Source: Mactra quadrangularis (lineage: Eukaryota; Mollusca; Bivalvia; Venerida; Mactridae). Taken from it: a stretch of DNA of 64,000 nt. Each line of letters begins with the position of its first letter. Positions within the stretch are counted from its first letter, which is position 1. The DNA lies in NCBI GenBank assembly GCA_025267735.1, contig CM046301.1, positions 52,285,872-52,349,871 on the forward strand. The letters are read 5' to 3'. Shown one piece after another: positions 12,691 to 24,100 of this stretch. The translations under genes were made by a program, and so were the position numbers. A model generated the notes under the pieces. It ran no database searches. It had not been told where the DNA came from and saw only the letters and a program-made list of their open reading frames with translations.

Positions 12691-15606
12691 ATAATCTGTC
12701 TATTGCGTTCTTTAAAAAATTATAACAAAGATATTTTACAAGCTAACTTATTATCAGCTGATTGGAGTTCAGTTTTATTAAATGACAATGTTTTAGATGC
12801 TTGGAGTAAATTTAAAAGTATTTTTCTTTCTGTCATTGATAACATTGCTCCCATAAAACAAATTCGTATTAAGCAAAGAACAGAGCCATGGATGACATCT
12901 GAAATATTATGTTTGATAAAACAGAGAGATAAATCTTATAATGATTTCAAGAAAAATAAAAATGAAGAAAAATATGAGCATTTTAAGTCATTAAGAAATA
13001 AAACACAAGAAATTATACACACTGCCAAAACAAATTATTTTTCCGATACATTGGAGCATAATAAACATGACTCTAAGTCATTATGGAATTCCCTTAAAAG
13101 TCTTGGATTACCCTCTAAAAAATGTTCTCCATCATCATCTCAAGCTAATATTTGTCTAAAATTAGATTCAGGTATTTGTTTTGAAAAAAATATAATAGCA
13201 GAAGCATTTAATTCTTTTTACACTTCTATTGCAGCTAACTTAGTAAACAAACTACCTACATGTGTTAATAAATATGGTAAGATATTTGTCAATAAATTTT
13301 ATTCTGATAAAGGAGTCCGTTTAGACAGTTTTTCCTTTTCATTAGTGTCTGAAAAGAAAGTTTTTAAATATTTATCAAGCCTTGGTGTCAATAAATCCAC
13401 AGGTTTAGATAACATTCCATCTCGATTTGTTAAAGACGGTGCTTCTATTATAGCCTGTCCGTTGGCTCATGTCATCAATCTGTCTTTATTACAAGGTGTT
13501 GTACCTGAAGATTTAAAACTAGCTAGGGTAGTTCCGCTTTACAAAAAGAATGATAAAACTAATGTTGGCAATTACAGGCCAGTCTCAATTTTAACCATTA
13601 TTTCTAAAATTTTTGAAAAGGTTGTATATGATCAAATTGAACTTCATTTTAATGAAAACGACTTATTTTATAAATTTCAATCAGGTTTCAGACGTGGTTT
13701 TTCAACAGACACTTGCTTAATACATCTTACTGATTATATTAGACTTGAAATGGATAAAGGTAATCTTGTTGGTATGATACTTTTGGATTTACAAAAAGCT
13801 TTTGACACTGTTGATCATGAAATTTTACTCATGAAACTTAAAGCATCTGGTTTAGGAAACGATATACTGTTATGGTTAAAATCTTATCTTTCTGATAGAC
13901 ACCAGTTAGTAGATGTTGCTGGTACACATTCTACGACTGCTCCTATAACATGTGGTGTCCCTCAGGGATCCATACTAGGTCCTCTTTTATTTTTAATTTA
14001 TGTAAATGACATGTCTGCTGTCATCAATAGTAAACTTCTTTTATATGCAGACGATTCTGGCATTCTTGTATCTGGTAAGAACAAGAAGGATATTGAAAAT
14101 AGACTTTCTCTTGATATTAATCTTATAAGTGAATGGTTAATAAACAATAAGTTGTCTTTGCATCTTGGTAAAACCGAGTCCATACTTTTTGGATCCAAGT
14201 TTAAACTTAAATCTGATCCTAATCTTCATGTCACATGTGATGGAATATATATTCAACCAACATCCTCTGTTAAATACCTAGGGGCTATACTTGATCAAAC
14301 CTTATCTTTTGAGATCATGGCTCGTTATATTCTTCAAAAAGCGAATGCTAGATTAAAGTTCTTATATAGAAAAAAAGATTATCTCACTCAGCATACTAAA
14401 AAATTACTGATTATGTCTTTAATACAATGCCATTTTGATTATTCGTGTTCTATATGGTACCATGGATTGACTCAATCTTTAAAAAATAAGTTTCAAACAA
14501 CCCAAAATAAATTGATAAGATTTGTATTCAATATGGATGTTAGAGCCCATGTAGGAGCCGAACATTTCAGACTTCTTAATTGGTTACCAGTTAAACAGAG
14601 AGTTAATCAAATTATTCTGAGTCATGTTTTTAAAATTAAACTTGGTATGTCTCCTACTTACATGTCTTATAACTTTACTTCTCAAGACACAATTCACAAC
14701 TATAATACAAGACTAAGTAAAAAAGGTGCTTTTTCCTTACCAAAAGTCAAAAGTTTTGGACTTAAATCTTTTTGCTACTTAAGCTGCTCATTATGGAACT
14801 CTTTACCATCTAATATCACACAAATAAAAAAACTGTTCAACTTTAAACAAACTGTGAAACAGTATTTTTTAGAAAATTTGTCTTAAATATTTGTATGTTT
14901 TTTTATTTTCTCTATTATTTTGGCATGGTCCACATAATTTTTAAGTTATAACTGACCAAAATCCTTCTTATATGATATTCATGTTTGTGCTTGACCACCT
15001 TATGTGTATCTTAACATTAAGCACGATACCTAGACAATCTGTGATAGATGAATTATGTACAATTTAAATCACATGATTACCAACTTGACTGTGATACTAA
15101 GATATTTCTGTGATTAATTTTGTGATTATTAACATAACTGTGATACCTCAATATTATATGAGAATAAATTTGTAACTGTCTACATAAATGTGATATTTAA
15201 ATATTTAATGTGATTAATTTTATGATTATAAACTAAACTGTGATCTTGGATATTTCTTCTGTGATTAATTTTGTGATATAGTATTACATCTATCTGGTGC
15301 TTATTATTTAATATACATCTTATATCAATGTTTCAATTATCTGCAATGTCTTTGATGAATCTTATTATGTTTTAATTCTATGCAATACTCTTCACTATTT
15401 TAATAATGCCTCTCTTTGTCACGCCACCAACACATAGGGACCACAATGGAAATAAGGGCTTGCCCTTTTTTGTGTTATCCCTGGTGTTGGTGTGCATTAC
15501 ATAGTTACAACATCATGATGTCTGTGATATTTTTTGTTTGTATGTTTTTACTATGTGTACACTATGCCAAATAAATATTATTATTATTATTATTATTATT
15601 ATTATC
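12690..15606 (+). mobile_element. 5'-truncated non-LTR retrotransposon (jockey/CR1-like LINE)
   Basis: It contains one long reverse transcriptase frame, then a roughly 690-bp 3' UTR and a (TTA)n tail at about 15574-15605. The endonuclease domain that precedes the RT in this group is absent, so the copy is 5'-truncated, as is typical after target-primed reverse transcription. The 3' UTR holds three imperfect units of about 57 bp (about 15090-15290, with 'tgtgattaattttgtgatta'). Near 15429-15494 there is a self-complementary stretch around 'aagggcttgccctt', bounded by 'ccaacac' and 'gtgttgg', which may be an RT-recognition hairpin. A target duplication was not found with confidence. Confidence 0.9.
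12703..14886 (+). CDS. Reverse transcriptase of non-LTR retrotransposon (727 codons, N-terminus missing)
   Basis: This frame encodes the part of a LINE ORF2-type protein that copies element RNA into DNA at a nicked target. Residues about 1-200 are the linker after the missing endonuclease (with 'EPWMTSEI'). The RT core follows: 'GLDNIPSRFVKDG' (234-246), 'ARVVPLYKKNDKTNVGNYRP' (274-293), 'LLDLQKAFDTVDHEIL' (360-375, with the first catalytic Asp), 'GVPQGSILGPLLF' (418-430) and the catalytic 'YADD' (448-451). A C-terminal region with 'WYHGLT' and 'LIRFVFN' is typical of jockey/CR1-like elements. There is no stop or frameshift over 727 codons, which indicates a young insertion. The first triplet is TTG just after an upstream stop, so no native start is present; this is a fragment of a longer protein and is unlikely to be expressed as such. 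Confidence 0.93.
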   Translation: MRSLKNYNKDILQANLLSADWSSVLLNDNVLDAWSKFKSIFLSVIDNIAPIKQIRIKQRTEPWMTSEILCLIKQRDKSYNDFKKNKNEEKYEHFKSLRNKTQEIIHTAKTNYFSDTLEHNKHDSKSLWNSLKSLGLPSKKCSPSSSQANICLKLDSGICFEKNIIAEAFNSFYTSIAANLVNKLPTCVNKYGKIFVNKFYSDKGVRLDSFSFSLVSEKKVFKYLSSLGVNKSTGLDNIPSRFVKDGASIIACPLAHVINLSLLQGVVPEDLKLARVVPLYKKNDKTNVGNYRPVSILTIISKIFEKVVYDQIELHFNENDLFYKFQSGFRRGFSTDTCLIHLTDYIRLEMDKGNLVGMILLDLQKAFDTVDHEILLMKLKASGLGNDILLWLKSYLSDRHQLVDVAGTHSTTAPITCGVPQGSILGPLLFLIYVNDMSAVINSKLLLYADDSGILVSGKNKKDIENRLSLDINLISEWLINNKLSLHLGKTESILFGSKFKLKSDPNLHVTCDGIYIQPTSSVKYLGAILDQTLSFEIMARYILQKANARLKFLYRKKDYLTQHTKKLLIMSLIQCHFDYSCSIWYHGLTQSLKNKFQTTQNKLIRFVFNMDVRAHVGAEHFRLLNWLPVKQRVNQIILSHVFKIKLGMSPTYMSYNFTSQDTIHNYNTRLSKKGAFSLPKVKSFGLKSFCYLSCSLWNSLPSNITQIKKLFNFKQTVKQYFLENLS

Positions 15607-15616
15607 AATCCCTGAA

Positions 15617-16190
15617 CGCCGGACTGGCGAGCAACCATTACACGGCTCCAGTCAAACAGTCAAACTCCCCGCAGCGGTTAATCCCCTTTATTAAATCAAT
15701 AAGTAGCAAAGCGTGACGTAAGCACTGTGAGGAGTTTGTCAAAGAGTAGCAGAGCCATTTTATTTCTAAAACGAACACAAAGCTTTTTTGATGACTTAAC
15801 AAAAAGATTATTGCCTCTCGATAAAGTTCTAATTAGATTGTCGCATTAAGATTGCTAAATGGTTATAAAATGGGTTATATCGTATGATGTCAACATTTAA
15901 GTCCTCGCCTTTGAAATGATCAAAGTTAAAAAGTTATTTATTTATTTTAAAGTCGATAATGTTAATTACCCGGTTAAACAAACATTCAAGGCAAGTACTT
16001 ATCGATCCACGCGGCTGGTAATTTCTTAATTAAGCATGAATGTTTTTAACCAAGCGATGCAACCTACTTTGCTGAAAACCAAACAATTAAAAGAGAGAGT
16101 TTATATATTGATCTGTTTTATTTTAAAACTATTATTTTATCAGCCTATTAGTACATAGTAGACAAACTGAGAGATGTTATATCGTTGGTT
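15617..16190. other. Non-coding stretch
   Basis: The first about 100 bp ('gccggactggcgagcaacca') are unusually GC-rich and may be a repeat fragment. No gene is seen. Confidence 0.35.
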
Positions 16191-16195
16191 ATTTA

Positions 16196-16350
16196 AACAA
16201 GAGGGTCCTGAGGACCTTGGACCGCTCACCTGAGAACTAGAAGCTTAGGGCATCTGACAAAAGATTGTTTAACAGTTTCAGCAATGAAAACAGTGATCCC
16301 AGGGGCCGGGCCAATTTTTAACCCAGGAGCATAATTTGAACAAATTTTGT
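16196..16350 (+). repeat. Dispersed 'AACAAGAGGGTC' repeat, copy 1
   Basis: It starts 'aacaagagggtcctgaggac' and continues 'gctcacctgag', the same opening seen at 21957 ('aacaagagggtcatggtggc ... cgcccacctggg'). The 3' limit is uncertain and may reach about 16860. It is a non-coding interspersed repeat. Confidence 0.5.
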
Positions 16351-17537
16351 AGACCTCAAGATGATACTATATGTATAAAATATGAAAACTCTATTCCTTG
16401 TAGTTTTTTATAAGAAAATATTTTAATATTTCCTTGTAAAACTCTACGATTCTTGAAGCGACCTCGCTAAAAGATAACCCCTTTAGATTTTGGTTACCAG
16501 GAGTCAAATATCATTTCCTTTAGATAATGAAAAAGGAGGAAATATTCCACTGCAAACCAAAGCGCTTACAGCGCTGTCGGACATGGATTTTTATAAAATA
16601 CATGTATGTAAACAAGGGACTATGACGCAAACTGAAGCGATATAAGGGATCTTCCCCTTACATTAACTGGTTTAGACATATTTCAATTGCACAAACAGCA
16701 TATCGTCTGCTTGTATTATAACGCGTATTGTGGACTATATCATTTGAAGTAGTGATTACCCCTTTAATTGCGCACGCACAGCCTGATGTAATCGTCTACG
16801 ACAAATTTCGATAAGGATTTGCTACAGTCCGCTACTAAAAATGGGGAACCCCATGTAAAAAACTACAAATTTCCATACAAATTCAGTGCTACAGCGCTTT
16901 GATTATAAACATTGTCTTTGTTTCGTGAGCGTTGGAGTACATGATTCGAGCCAAGCTAATCAACAGACATCAACCCTGTATTACCTCTGCATTGATTTAG
17001 ATTTCATGTAATTATGATGATGTTGCCTATACTAGTATACAGCATCTATGGATTATTAGAGCAAATCTTGATGTTCCTATTACAGGATTTGTTTACGTAA
17101 TACATGTATGTAATCATATACAACTTTAATTATTGGAGCATTCAGTCAACAAAGAGACCGATATCGATTTAATTAATGTACCATTTACAAAGGATGGTGA
17201 GTGGGTGGGTGGCTTTTACAGCTAACTTGTTTTTATTATGTTGTAATAAAATACGATAATTTGAAGACAATGGAAATAAAAATAGGCATTCTAGTATCTT
17301 ATACTACCGGTAAAAATTATTATTGATGCAAACTCATGCGTTTTATTAAAACATAAAATGGAACTGATGAAATCAATTGCATGTTACTCAAAGGCGAGCT
17401 GACCGCCCTAAATTTGTTCAACCTATGTTTTACTATAGCTGTTAACTGTACGTATTAAAAACGAATCACTGTAGCAAGACCACAAACGGACGGTAGCGTC
17501 CCATAAAGTGTCTTTGGAGTATCGAGACTTATGATTC
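16351..17537. other. Non-coding stretch
   Basis: No gene is assigned. A minus-strand frame that opens after a good acceptor near 16555 and stops within about 15 codons was considered as a last exon of the 21166-25018 gene, but support is too weak. Confidence 0.3.
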
Positions 17538-18095
17538 TTACATTTTCACCACTGACATTTAGGTTAATGACATTTTACATTTTCACCACTTACAATTTGG
17601 TTAATGGCATTTTACATTTTCACCACTTCATTTTGGTTAATGACATTTTGCATATTCACCACGGACATTTTGGTAAATGACATTTTACATTTTCACCACT
17701 TACAATTTGGTTAATGGCATTTTACATTTTCACCCCTGATATTTTGGTCAATGACATTTTACATTTTCACCCCTGACATTTTGGTTAATGACATTTTACA
17801 CTTTCATCACTGACATTTTAGTTAATGACATTTTACATTTTTAACCACTGACATTTTGGTTAATGACATTGACATTTTAACCACTTATATTTTGGTTAAT
17901 GACATTTTACATTTTAACCTTTGACATTTTTGTTACCAACATTTTACATTTTCACCACTTCGTTTTGGTTAATGACATTTTACATTTTAACCTTTGACAT
18001 TTTTGTTACCAACATTTTACATTTTATCTTTGACATTTTGGTTAATGACATACATGTACTACAATTGACATTTTTTTACCTCTGACATTTTGGTT
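17538..18095. repeat. Minisatellite, about 37-bp unit, about 15 copies
   Basis: The consensus unit is 'acattttacattttcaccac' followed by 'tgacattttggttaatg'. Copies vary at several positions and some are shortened. An array this diverged is probably old. Confidence 0.9.
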
Positions 18096-18336
18096 TACGA
18101 AATTTTTACTACTTTTATTTAACCAAATGCCATTCATTCCAATATATACTGAATGCAACTACATCTCAGTGATTAACGTATCTATAGAATTACGGATTTA
18201 GGATATTTCATATGAGTGAGTCACATGGCATCTCCCACGAGAGATATTAATATTCAGAGTTCACACTCATACAATATCGGCCCAAAGTTGCCATTATAGT
18301 AGCAATGGATCTATTGATCATAAGACAGCGTAGCAG

Positions 18337-18474
18337 GGGTGCGTTTTATCAATATTGCTGGTCGTAAGGTCGGTCGTATCTTAAGTCCGCTATTTAAGAC
18401 TTTCGGTGGCGCCTTAGCTTCGACTTTATTGATAAACGGTCCCGGTGCTTAACTTTGTTGATAAATCGCACCCA
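18337..18474. mobile_element. Small MITE / hairpin, about 138 bp
   Basis: Termini 'ggggtgcgttttatcaatat' and '...gttgataaatcgcaccc' are inverted complements, and 'tttattgataaacggtccc' inside repeats the same motif. No ORF and no clear target duplication. Confidence 0.6.
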
Positions 18475-19850
18475 GTGTCTTATGTACGTAAATAATAAAG
18501 TGTATATTTTTGCATTTGTTTAACAAATCGTCAGATGCATCAATGTCCCAGTGGTTAAGCAAGGATGGCAGCTCATTATCGTATGTTAAAACATTACAAG
18601 GAAGAAGGTTTTACTACTAAAATAGGTTATGAGATCCTTACGCCAGAATACCTATGCTCCGCCCACCGAGCCACGTGATAAATTAACCAATTAACCGGTT
18701 TCTTTTCCAGGTAGCAGCAGGTCATACCCTTTCACGAAAATGAAGAAAAAATGTCGATAGCACAAAAACTGGTGATGTAATGCAACCGCTGTAAATTAGG
18801 GGGGTATTGTGTAAATATTGGACCAAAGTTGTCCCGGGGTTGGGTTCCGAATAATTATGTTTCAGATGAATTGTGGCCTATGGATTATGAGTGACTGAAG
18901 ATGTTATTTCACCTTTAAGAATTATGTCCTCTTTTTCAAGCAAAATGTTTGCTTGATACTTGCACTAATATAATTTATTAGTCAAAGCCTACGTAAATTA
19001 AACTTTTAATTTATAGTTCCGCCATGAAGTTATTTTAGTCCACAAGCACTCAGCTATGCGTGTTGCATCGGTCATAAAACATGATATGATCTTGTTTAAA
19101 TCAGATAGAACAAAGCTTGTTGATCTAAATACAATGTTCCATGAACAATATGAACAATAAACACTATAATAATAGCTTAAATCACGTACCTTATAAAATT
19201 TCACTTCGAGTAGGTTATATATCTTAACGGATATATTTAGACGTTTAAAATGTGACTTTGACTTGATCAATTAGTGAATTACATGCAAAATTTATTGAAA
19301 TGTAGGCCCTACATGGATAACAATTACATTGTAAGCCCCATCTCCTCAGTGAATATGTTTAAGTTATGTCTCAGTTTCATAACGATAGAAGAGAAATTCT
19401 AGTTGTTGTTTTATGCCCAGTTTCACTCAACAAACATTCTTTTTTTAAACATGCGCCAACTATTTTCCAGCGCATGCGCAAACGATGATGATGCCAGTAA
19501 ATAAGTTGGTAACTTGACTTTATATTTGATAGCCCTGTGTCATGTTTGTTGAAAGAAGAAAACCTATAATCATGAATCCTAGAAAACTTCATTCCGCCAT
19601 GTCACTTGTTTTAACACCATTGACGTACACAATTCTTTGACATACGTCAGTGTTCTAGAATAAATAACAGCATTCCTCAAGGTGAAAACTGTGATGGTAA
19701 AAAGAAATGATTGGCATTCTACAGATAAGATTTACATTGACAGGATTAAGACTACTTTGAAGCCTTCCTGTAAATAAGTTATCATACGTGTTAGAGGGAA
19801 CTAAGCGTTATCTCCGTGAAGGACAGTGCCTAACAGATTGTGCTTTTAGA
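18475..19850. other. Non-coding stretch
   Basis: No gene, SINE or strong inverted repeat is recognised. Minus-strand open frames at 18998-19270 and 19377-19592 have no domain and no coherent splice context. Confidence 0.35.
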
Positions 19851-20275
19851 AGCGGTCATTTTTATATTCTTTAAAGACCTATTGGGAGTGGCCATTTTTT
19901 ATACTTAATAGCCTTGTTGAGTGTGGCCATTTTATCTTCTTTATATACCTATTGGGAGCGGTCATTTTATCTTTCTATTGACCTGTTGCGAATGGCCATT
20001 TTTATTCTTTATTGACCTGTTGAGGGCCGCTATTTTTTTCTTTTTATAGTCCTTTTGGGAGCGGCCATTTTATCTTTTATAGACCTGTTGGGAGCGGCCA
20101 TTTTTTCTTTTATAGACCTGTTGGGAGCGGCCATTTTATCTTTTATAAACCTGTTTAAAGCGGCCATTTTGTCTTTTATAAACCTGTTTAGAGCGGCCAT
20201 TATGTCTTTTATCAACCTGTTTGGAGAGGCCATTTTGTCTTCTTTACACACCTGCTTGGAGCAGCCATTTTATTT
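19851..20275. repeat. Minisatellite, about 36-bp unit, about 12 copies
   Basis: The unit is 'gggagcggccattttatctt' followed by 'ttatagacctgttg'. Central units (20050-20240) are very similar and outer ones diverged. Because 36 is a multiple of three, both strands stay open and the minus strand reads a 12-residue repeat (MAAPNRSIKDK-like). The frame lacks any flanking exon signal, so it is treated as a satellite and not a gene. Confidence 0.92.
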
Positions 20276-20279
20276 TCTG

Positions 20280-21165
20280 AGATGTTCTGATAATTTAAAT
20301 GTTCACATTTTTCACACTTCTAATAACATCACAAGCAATAATCAAATAATATGATAAATCATCATAGCGAAGAAAAGCCTAGCTTTAAAAGATTCAAAAG
20401 CCATGGTAACGCCCTCATGTGAAACGTAGAAATAGCCTAAAGTGAAAGTAACGTCTGCTGTAGTGAGCACCACCATTAATGGTGATTGAAACAGCCAATG
20501 ATGCGTGTGGAGAAATGCAAGCGCTACAGTACTAGAGTTGACTGTATGAAAATACCTTGTTCCAGTGTAACTTTAACGTTTAATTACGTCAATGCAGTGT
20601 TCGAACATGTCAAAGCACTTCCAGCCTACCAGTGATGAGTCTTTACGTATTAAAAATTAACGTTTGCGTATTTCAAAATATATAAGTGTCATCTTTAATT
20701 CTTTGGTGCGATACCTCTATCCTAAAGGTCGTTGTCCACCCAAAAGGAAAGCTCGAAATCATAAACATATCGCACTCTGTACAAGACCTGGGCAAGGCGT
20801 ACTGACGTTCACATGATTTATGATCGTAAGAGCAATACAATGCACCCCGTTTCCGTAAAATTGCAAAAACATAGTGCTCGGACTTGTGTATGATCTAATC
20901 TCGTGAGAGCCGAAAAAACTGATTTTTCGTAAATCAGCCGACATTACAATTGGATACGATACTTTACCGCTACTCAAACACAAGTTAGGAACAAACATTC
21001 ATACTTGATTATGAGCTTATAACTATGAAGAACGACTGTAGAACCATACTGATTACGGAAACTGAGCAGTGTTTCGCCAAAACTTTATTTCGTAGAACTA
21101 CTTGAGTACTGTGCTTAAATGTTTTCAAAAATCATATACATTTTAAGTATTTCAAATACTCTTAC
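20280..21165. other. Non-coding stretch (probable intron or 3' flank)
   Basis: If the 21166-25018 gene continues leftwards, this would be intron. The minus-strand open frame at 20759-20998 has no domain and no good splice sites. Confidence 0.3.
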
Positions 21166-24100
21166 CTTGTGTTTTCCTTGGTCCCTTGAATATACATTGC
21201 CGTGTTTGCTATGCACTTATCCAACATATATTTCTGTCGGGCTATCTGAAAAATAGGTCGTTTGTTGTTTAATAATAAAGTACTGACACTTAATTTAAAT
21301 ATCCACCAAATTTATATTCACAACATCTTAAGTTTAAGTTTTACAAGACGCTGAGATTGAGTTAAAACAGACTTGAGCATTACAAAACGATACGCTTGAG
21401 TTTTACAAATAGTGCATGACGCTCATTTAAAGATTTACAAAGCGCAGCTTGACTTTTACAAGAGGCTAAGCTTGAGTTTAAAAACAGGCTTAGCTTTACA
21501 AAGCGCTCAGCATCTGAGTTTCAGTTTACTGAAAAAAGCATAGTTCATGTTTAACAAAGTTATGAAACGCTTCGCTAGAATTACTGAGCTGTGATGATTT
21601 GGTCAATCGAAATGTTTATATTCTAACACAATCAAGTTAAAATGTTCCAAAGTACATAAAAAACCCAATCAAAACAAAAACGAGCAGATAATGAAAATAA
21701 AACCCTCTTTCTTAGTATACTACACGAACAACGATGAAGAGACCAATTATTATTACCAAACCACTGTTATTGGCAGAAAGTTAAACCAAATTAATCTAGT
21801 CTTTGTTTACGATTAGATTTATAAGATACTGTCGAGTGGTTAAATAATGTTTGTTCACACTATAACAATTTAAGAGTTAAGTAAGTTAGTTTAGACATAT
21901 CATACTGATATATAAACATACATTCAATTTACAATGCACATATGTACTTTTTAAGAACAAGAGGGTCATGGTGGCCTTTTATCGCCCACCTGGGTCTCAT
22001 TGAAGGCTGTGTGACCTAGTTTTGACTAAAGGTGACCTATATTCGAGCTTGACCTAGAAATTATCAAAACAGCCTTTAAGACCAATTTCCAGGATATTTG
22101 GATCAAAACAGTCACCTCTCGAGTGTTAACAAGATTTTTTTATATTTTCAGCTCCTGTGACCGAGCAATTACCTAGGCAAGTATAAGCCTAACAAAGTTT
22201 GATGATAATTGCAGCAAAATATGTGACCACAAGAGTGTTCACAAACAAATGTGAATGGACGACTGACGCCGGACACTAAACAATCCTAAAGGCTCACCAT
22301 TAGCTAGCTCAGGTGACCTAAAAAATGTTAAACGCATAAAGGTCTGGTAAAATGATGTATGTATATCACTCAATTCATTTATTCAGTGGACAAGTCCACG
22401 ATCAAAAGTATATAAATACGCACGACCTACAATACGGCCTATACACAATGTATAATAATGTCATAACGTTACGTTGCCATCAATGATTCAATTATTTAAA
22501 TTCTCCAATATTTAAGGCGATAAAATTACAGTATAATTTAAGGATTTTAAAGAATTGATTGGTTATACGGATGAATAGATTCCATACTATTGTCCATGTA
22601 AGAATGAAAAGAAATTAATTAATCAATCTATGAAAGGTAGATTAGATTATTTTAGAATCTAAACTTTGGAAATAAGAATACAGGTAAACCTTAGCCATTG
22701 TATACAACTAAACATTTACGTTGTACTAGATATGGAGCGTGTTCAGTTACCCTGAACGTTCCAAAACGTTCCGTAACAGAAGTGTCGGAACAACTCAACC
22801 CAAAGACAACTCAACCCGAGACAACTCAATCCCTTACTTACGGATTGAGTTGTCCCAACTTTAAGTTGAGTTAGACACGGGTTGAGTTGTCTTCGTGTTG
22901 AGTTCTCCCGTACCCGTAACGTTAGCTAACATTCGTTACTGAACACGCAGCAGGTTAAAATCAGAAAATATTAGATTTTATAAAAGTGTCCAGCAGTCCA
23001 GATTTAAATACACTTTCTCTTGAATTCGTAATTCATTTGTTCACGTGCATTTCAGTACATGTTTTATAAAAACTGTGACGAAATCAATTATATGTTATTT
23101 TCTGCTCTGTGCAATCTGTTTTTAAAAAGTAAAGTAGAATTTCTTTGAAAGTCTTGTCGAAATTAATAGACAGACAATCTTCAGGGCGGCGTTTCACTTT
23201 TAAAGCATTCACGCAAGCGTAACTAGTCATATGAATAAGTTTTGAGCGTAACTTAAAGATACGTTTGTGAGAGCGTTTCAATGGAATTGCGTAACTAAAG
23301 TTTGCGTAAAGTTATGCAAATGTAAGTGAAACGGCTCCTGATTACAAACTATCCGGGCGTTTGCTCGGTAATGAAATGACTAGAAGTAATGTAACACAAT
23401 CTCATCAACTGAAATTTGTTGATCAACATTCTAAAAGCAAAACACGCTTTTGGTTATAAATTTGATTTAAACACACCGGTTCTTTTTTGAGAAAAAAAAG
23501 AATATGAGGGCTGTTTCAATCAGGTGACACGTTTTACAACTTTCAATGTCAAATTAGTTTTTGTAGAGATTCTTTAGAGAATTCAGTTCAGTTTTTTTAT
23601 CAGTGGAACTCATTCAAATGTTAAGAAAATATTCCCAAAACAATTTCTGGTCAATTTTTTTTCAAATCGAAATCAGGAAATACTTAGTTCCGCAACGTTT
23701 AGCGAAACATGGATACACGTTTTTACTTTAATAGTTCTTTATTATTAGCGGCTATTCAGACAAAATTCTAAACCACTACAGTGTCCATTAAGAGTTTGGA
23801 GACAATTTCACTTAGTATGCCTTATTAATAGCGTTTATTATTACATTTGAAATGGTTTTTGTTTTAGTTTTGCTTTATATTTTTATGGCTTAATCTATAG
23901 TTGAATCTAAAAAAATCGCTAAAAAACTATGTTATGAAAATGAATTACATTGATCATGGTTTTGAAGACTTTGAGATGTCAAACTCTGAATCTTAGAAAA
24001 GTGATGCATTCATGAAATTTGTTTTCAATTATCAGAAACCATACAAGCAATCATTGAAATTTAAGAATTATAGTACTTTATTTCCTTGGTCTCCAAACTT

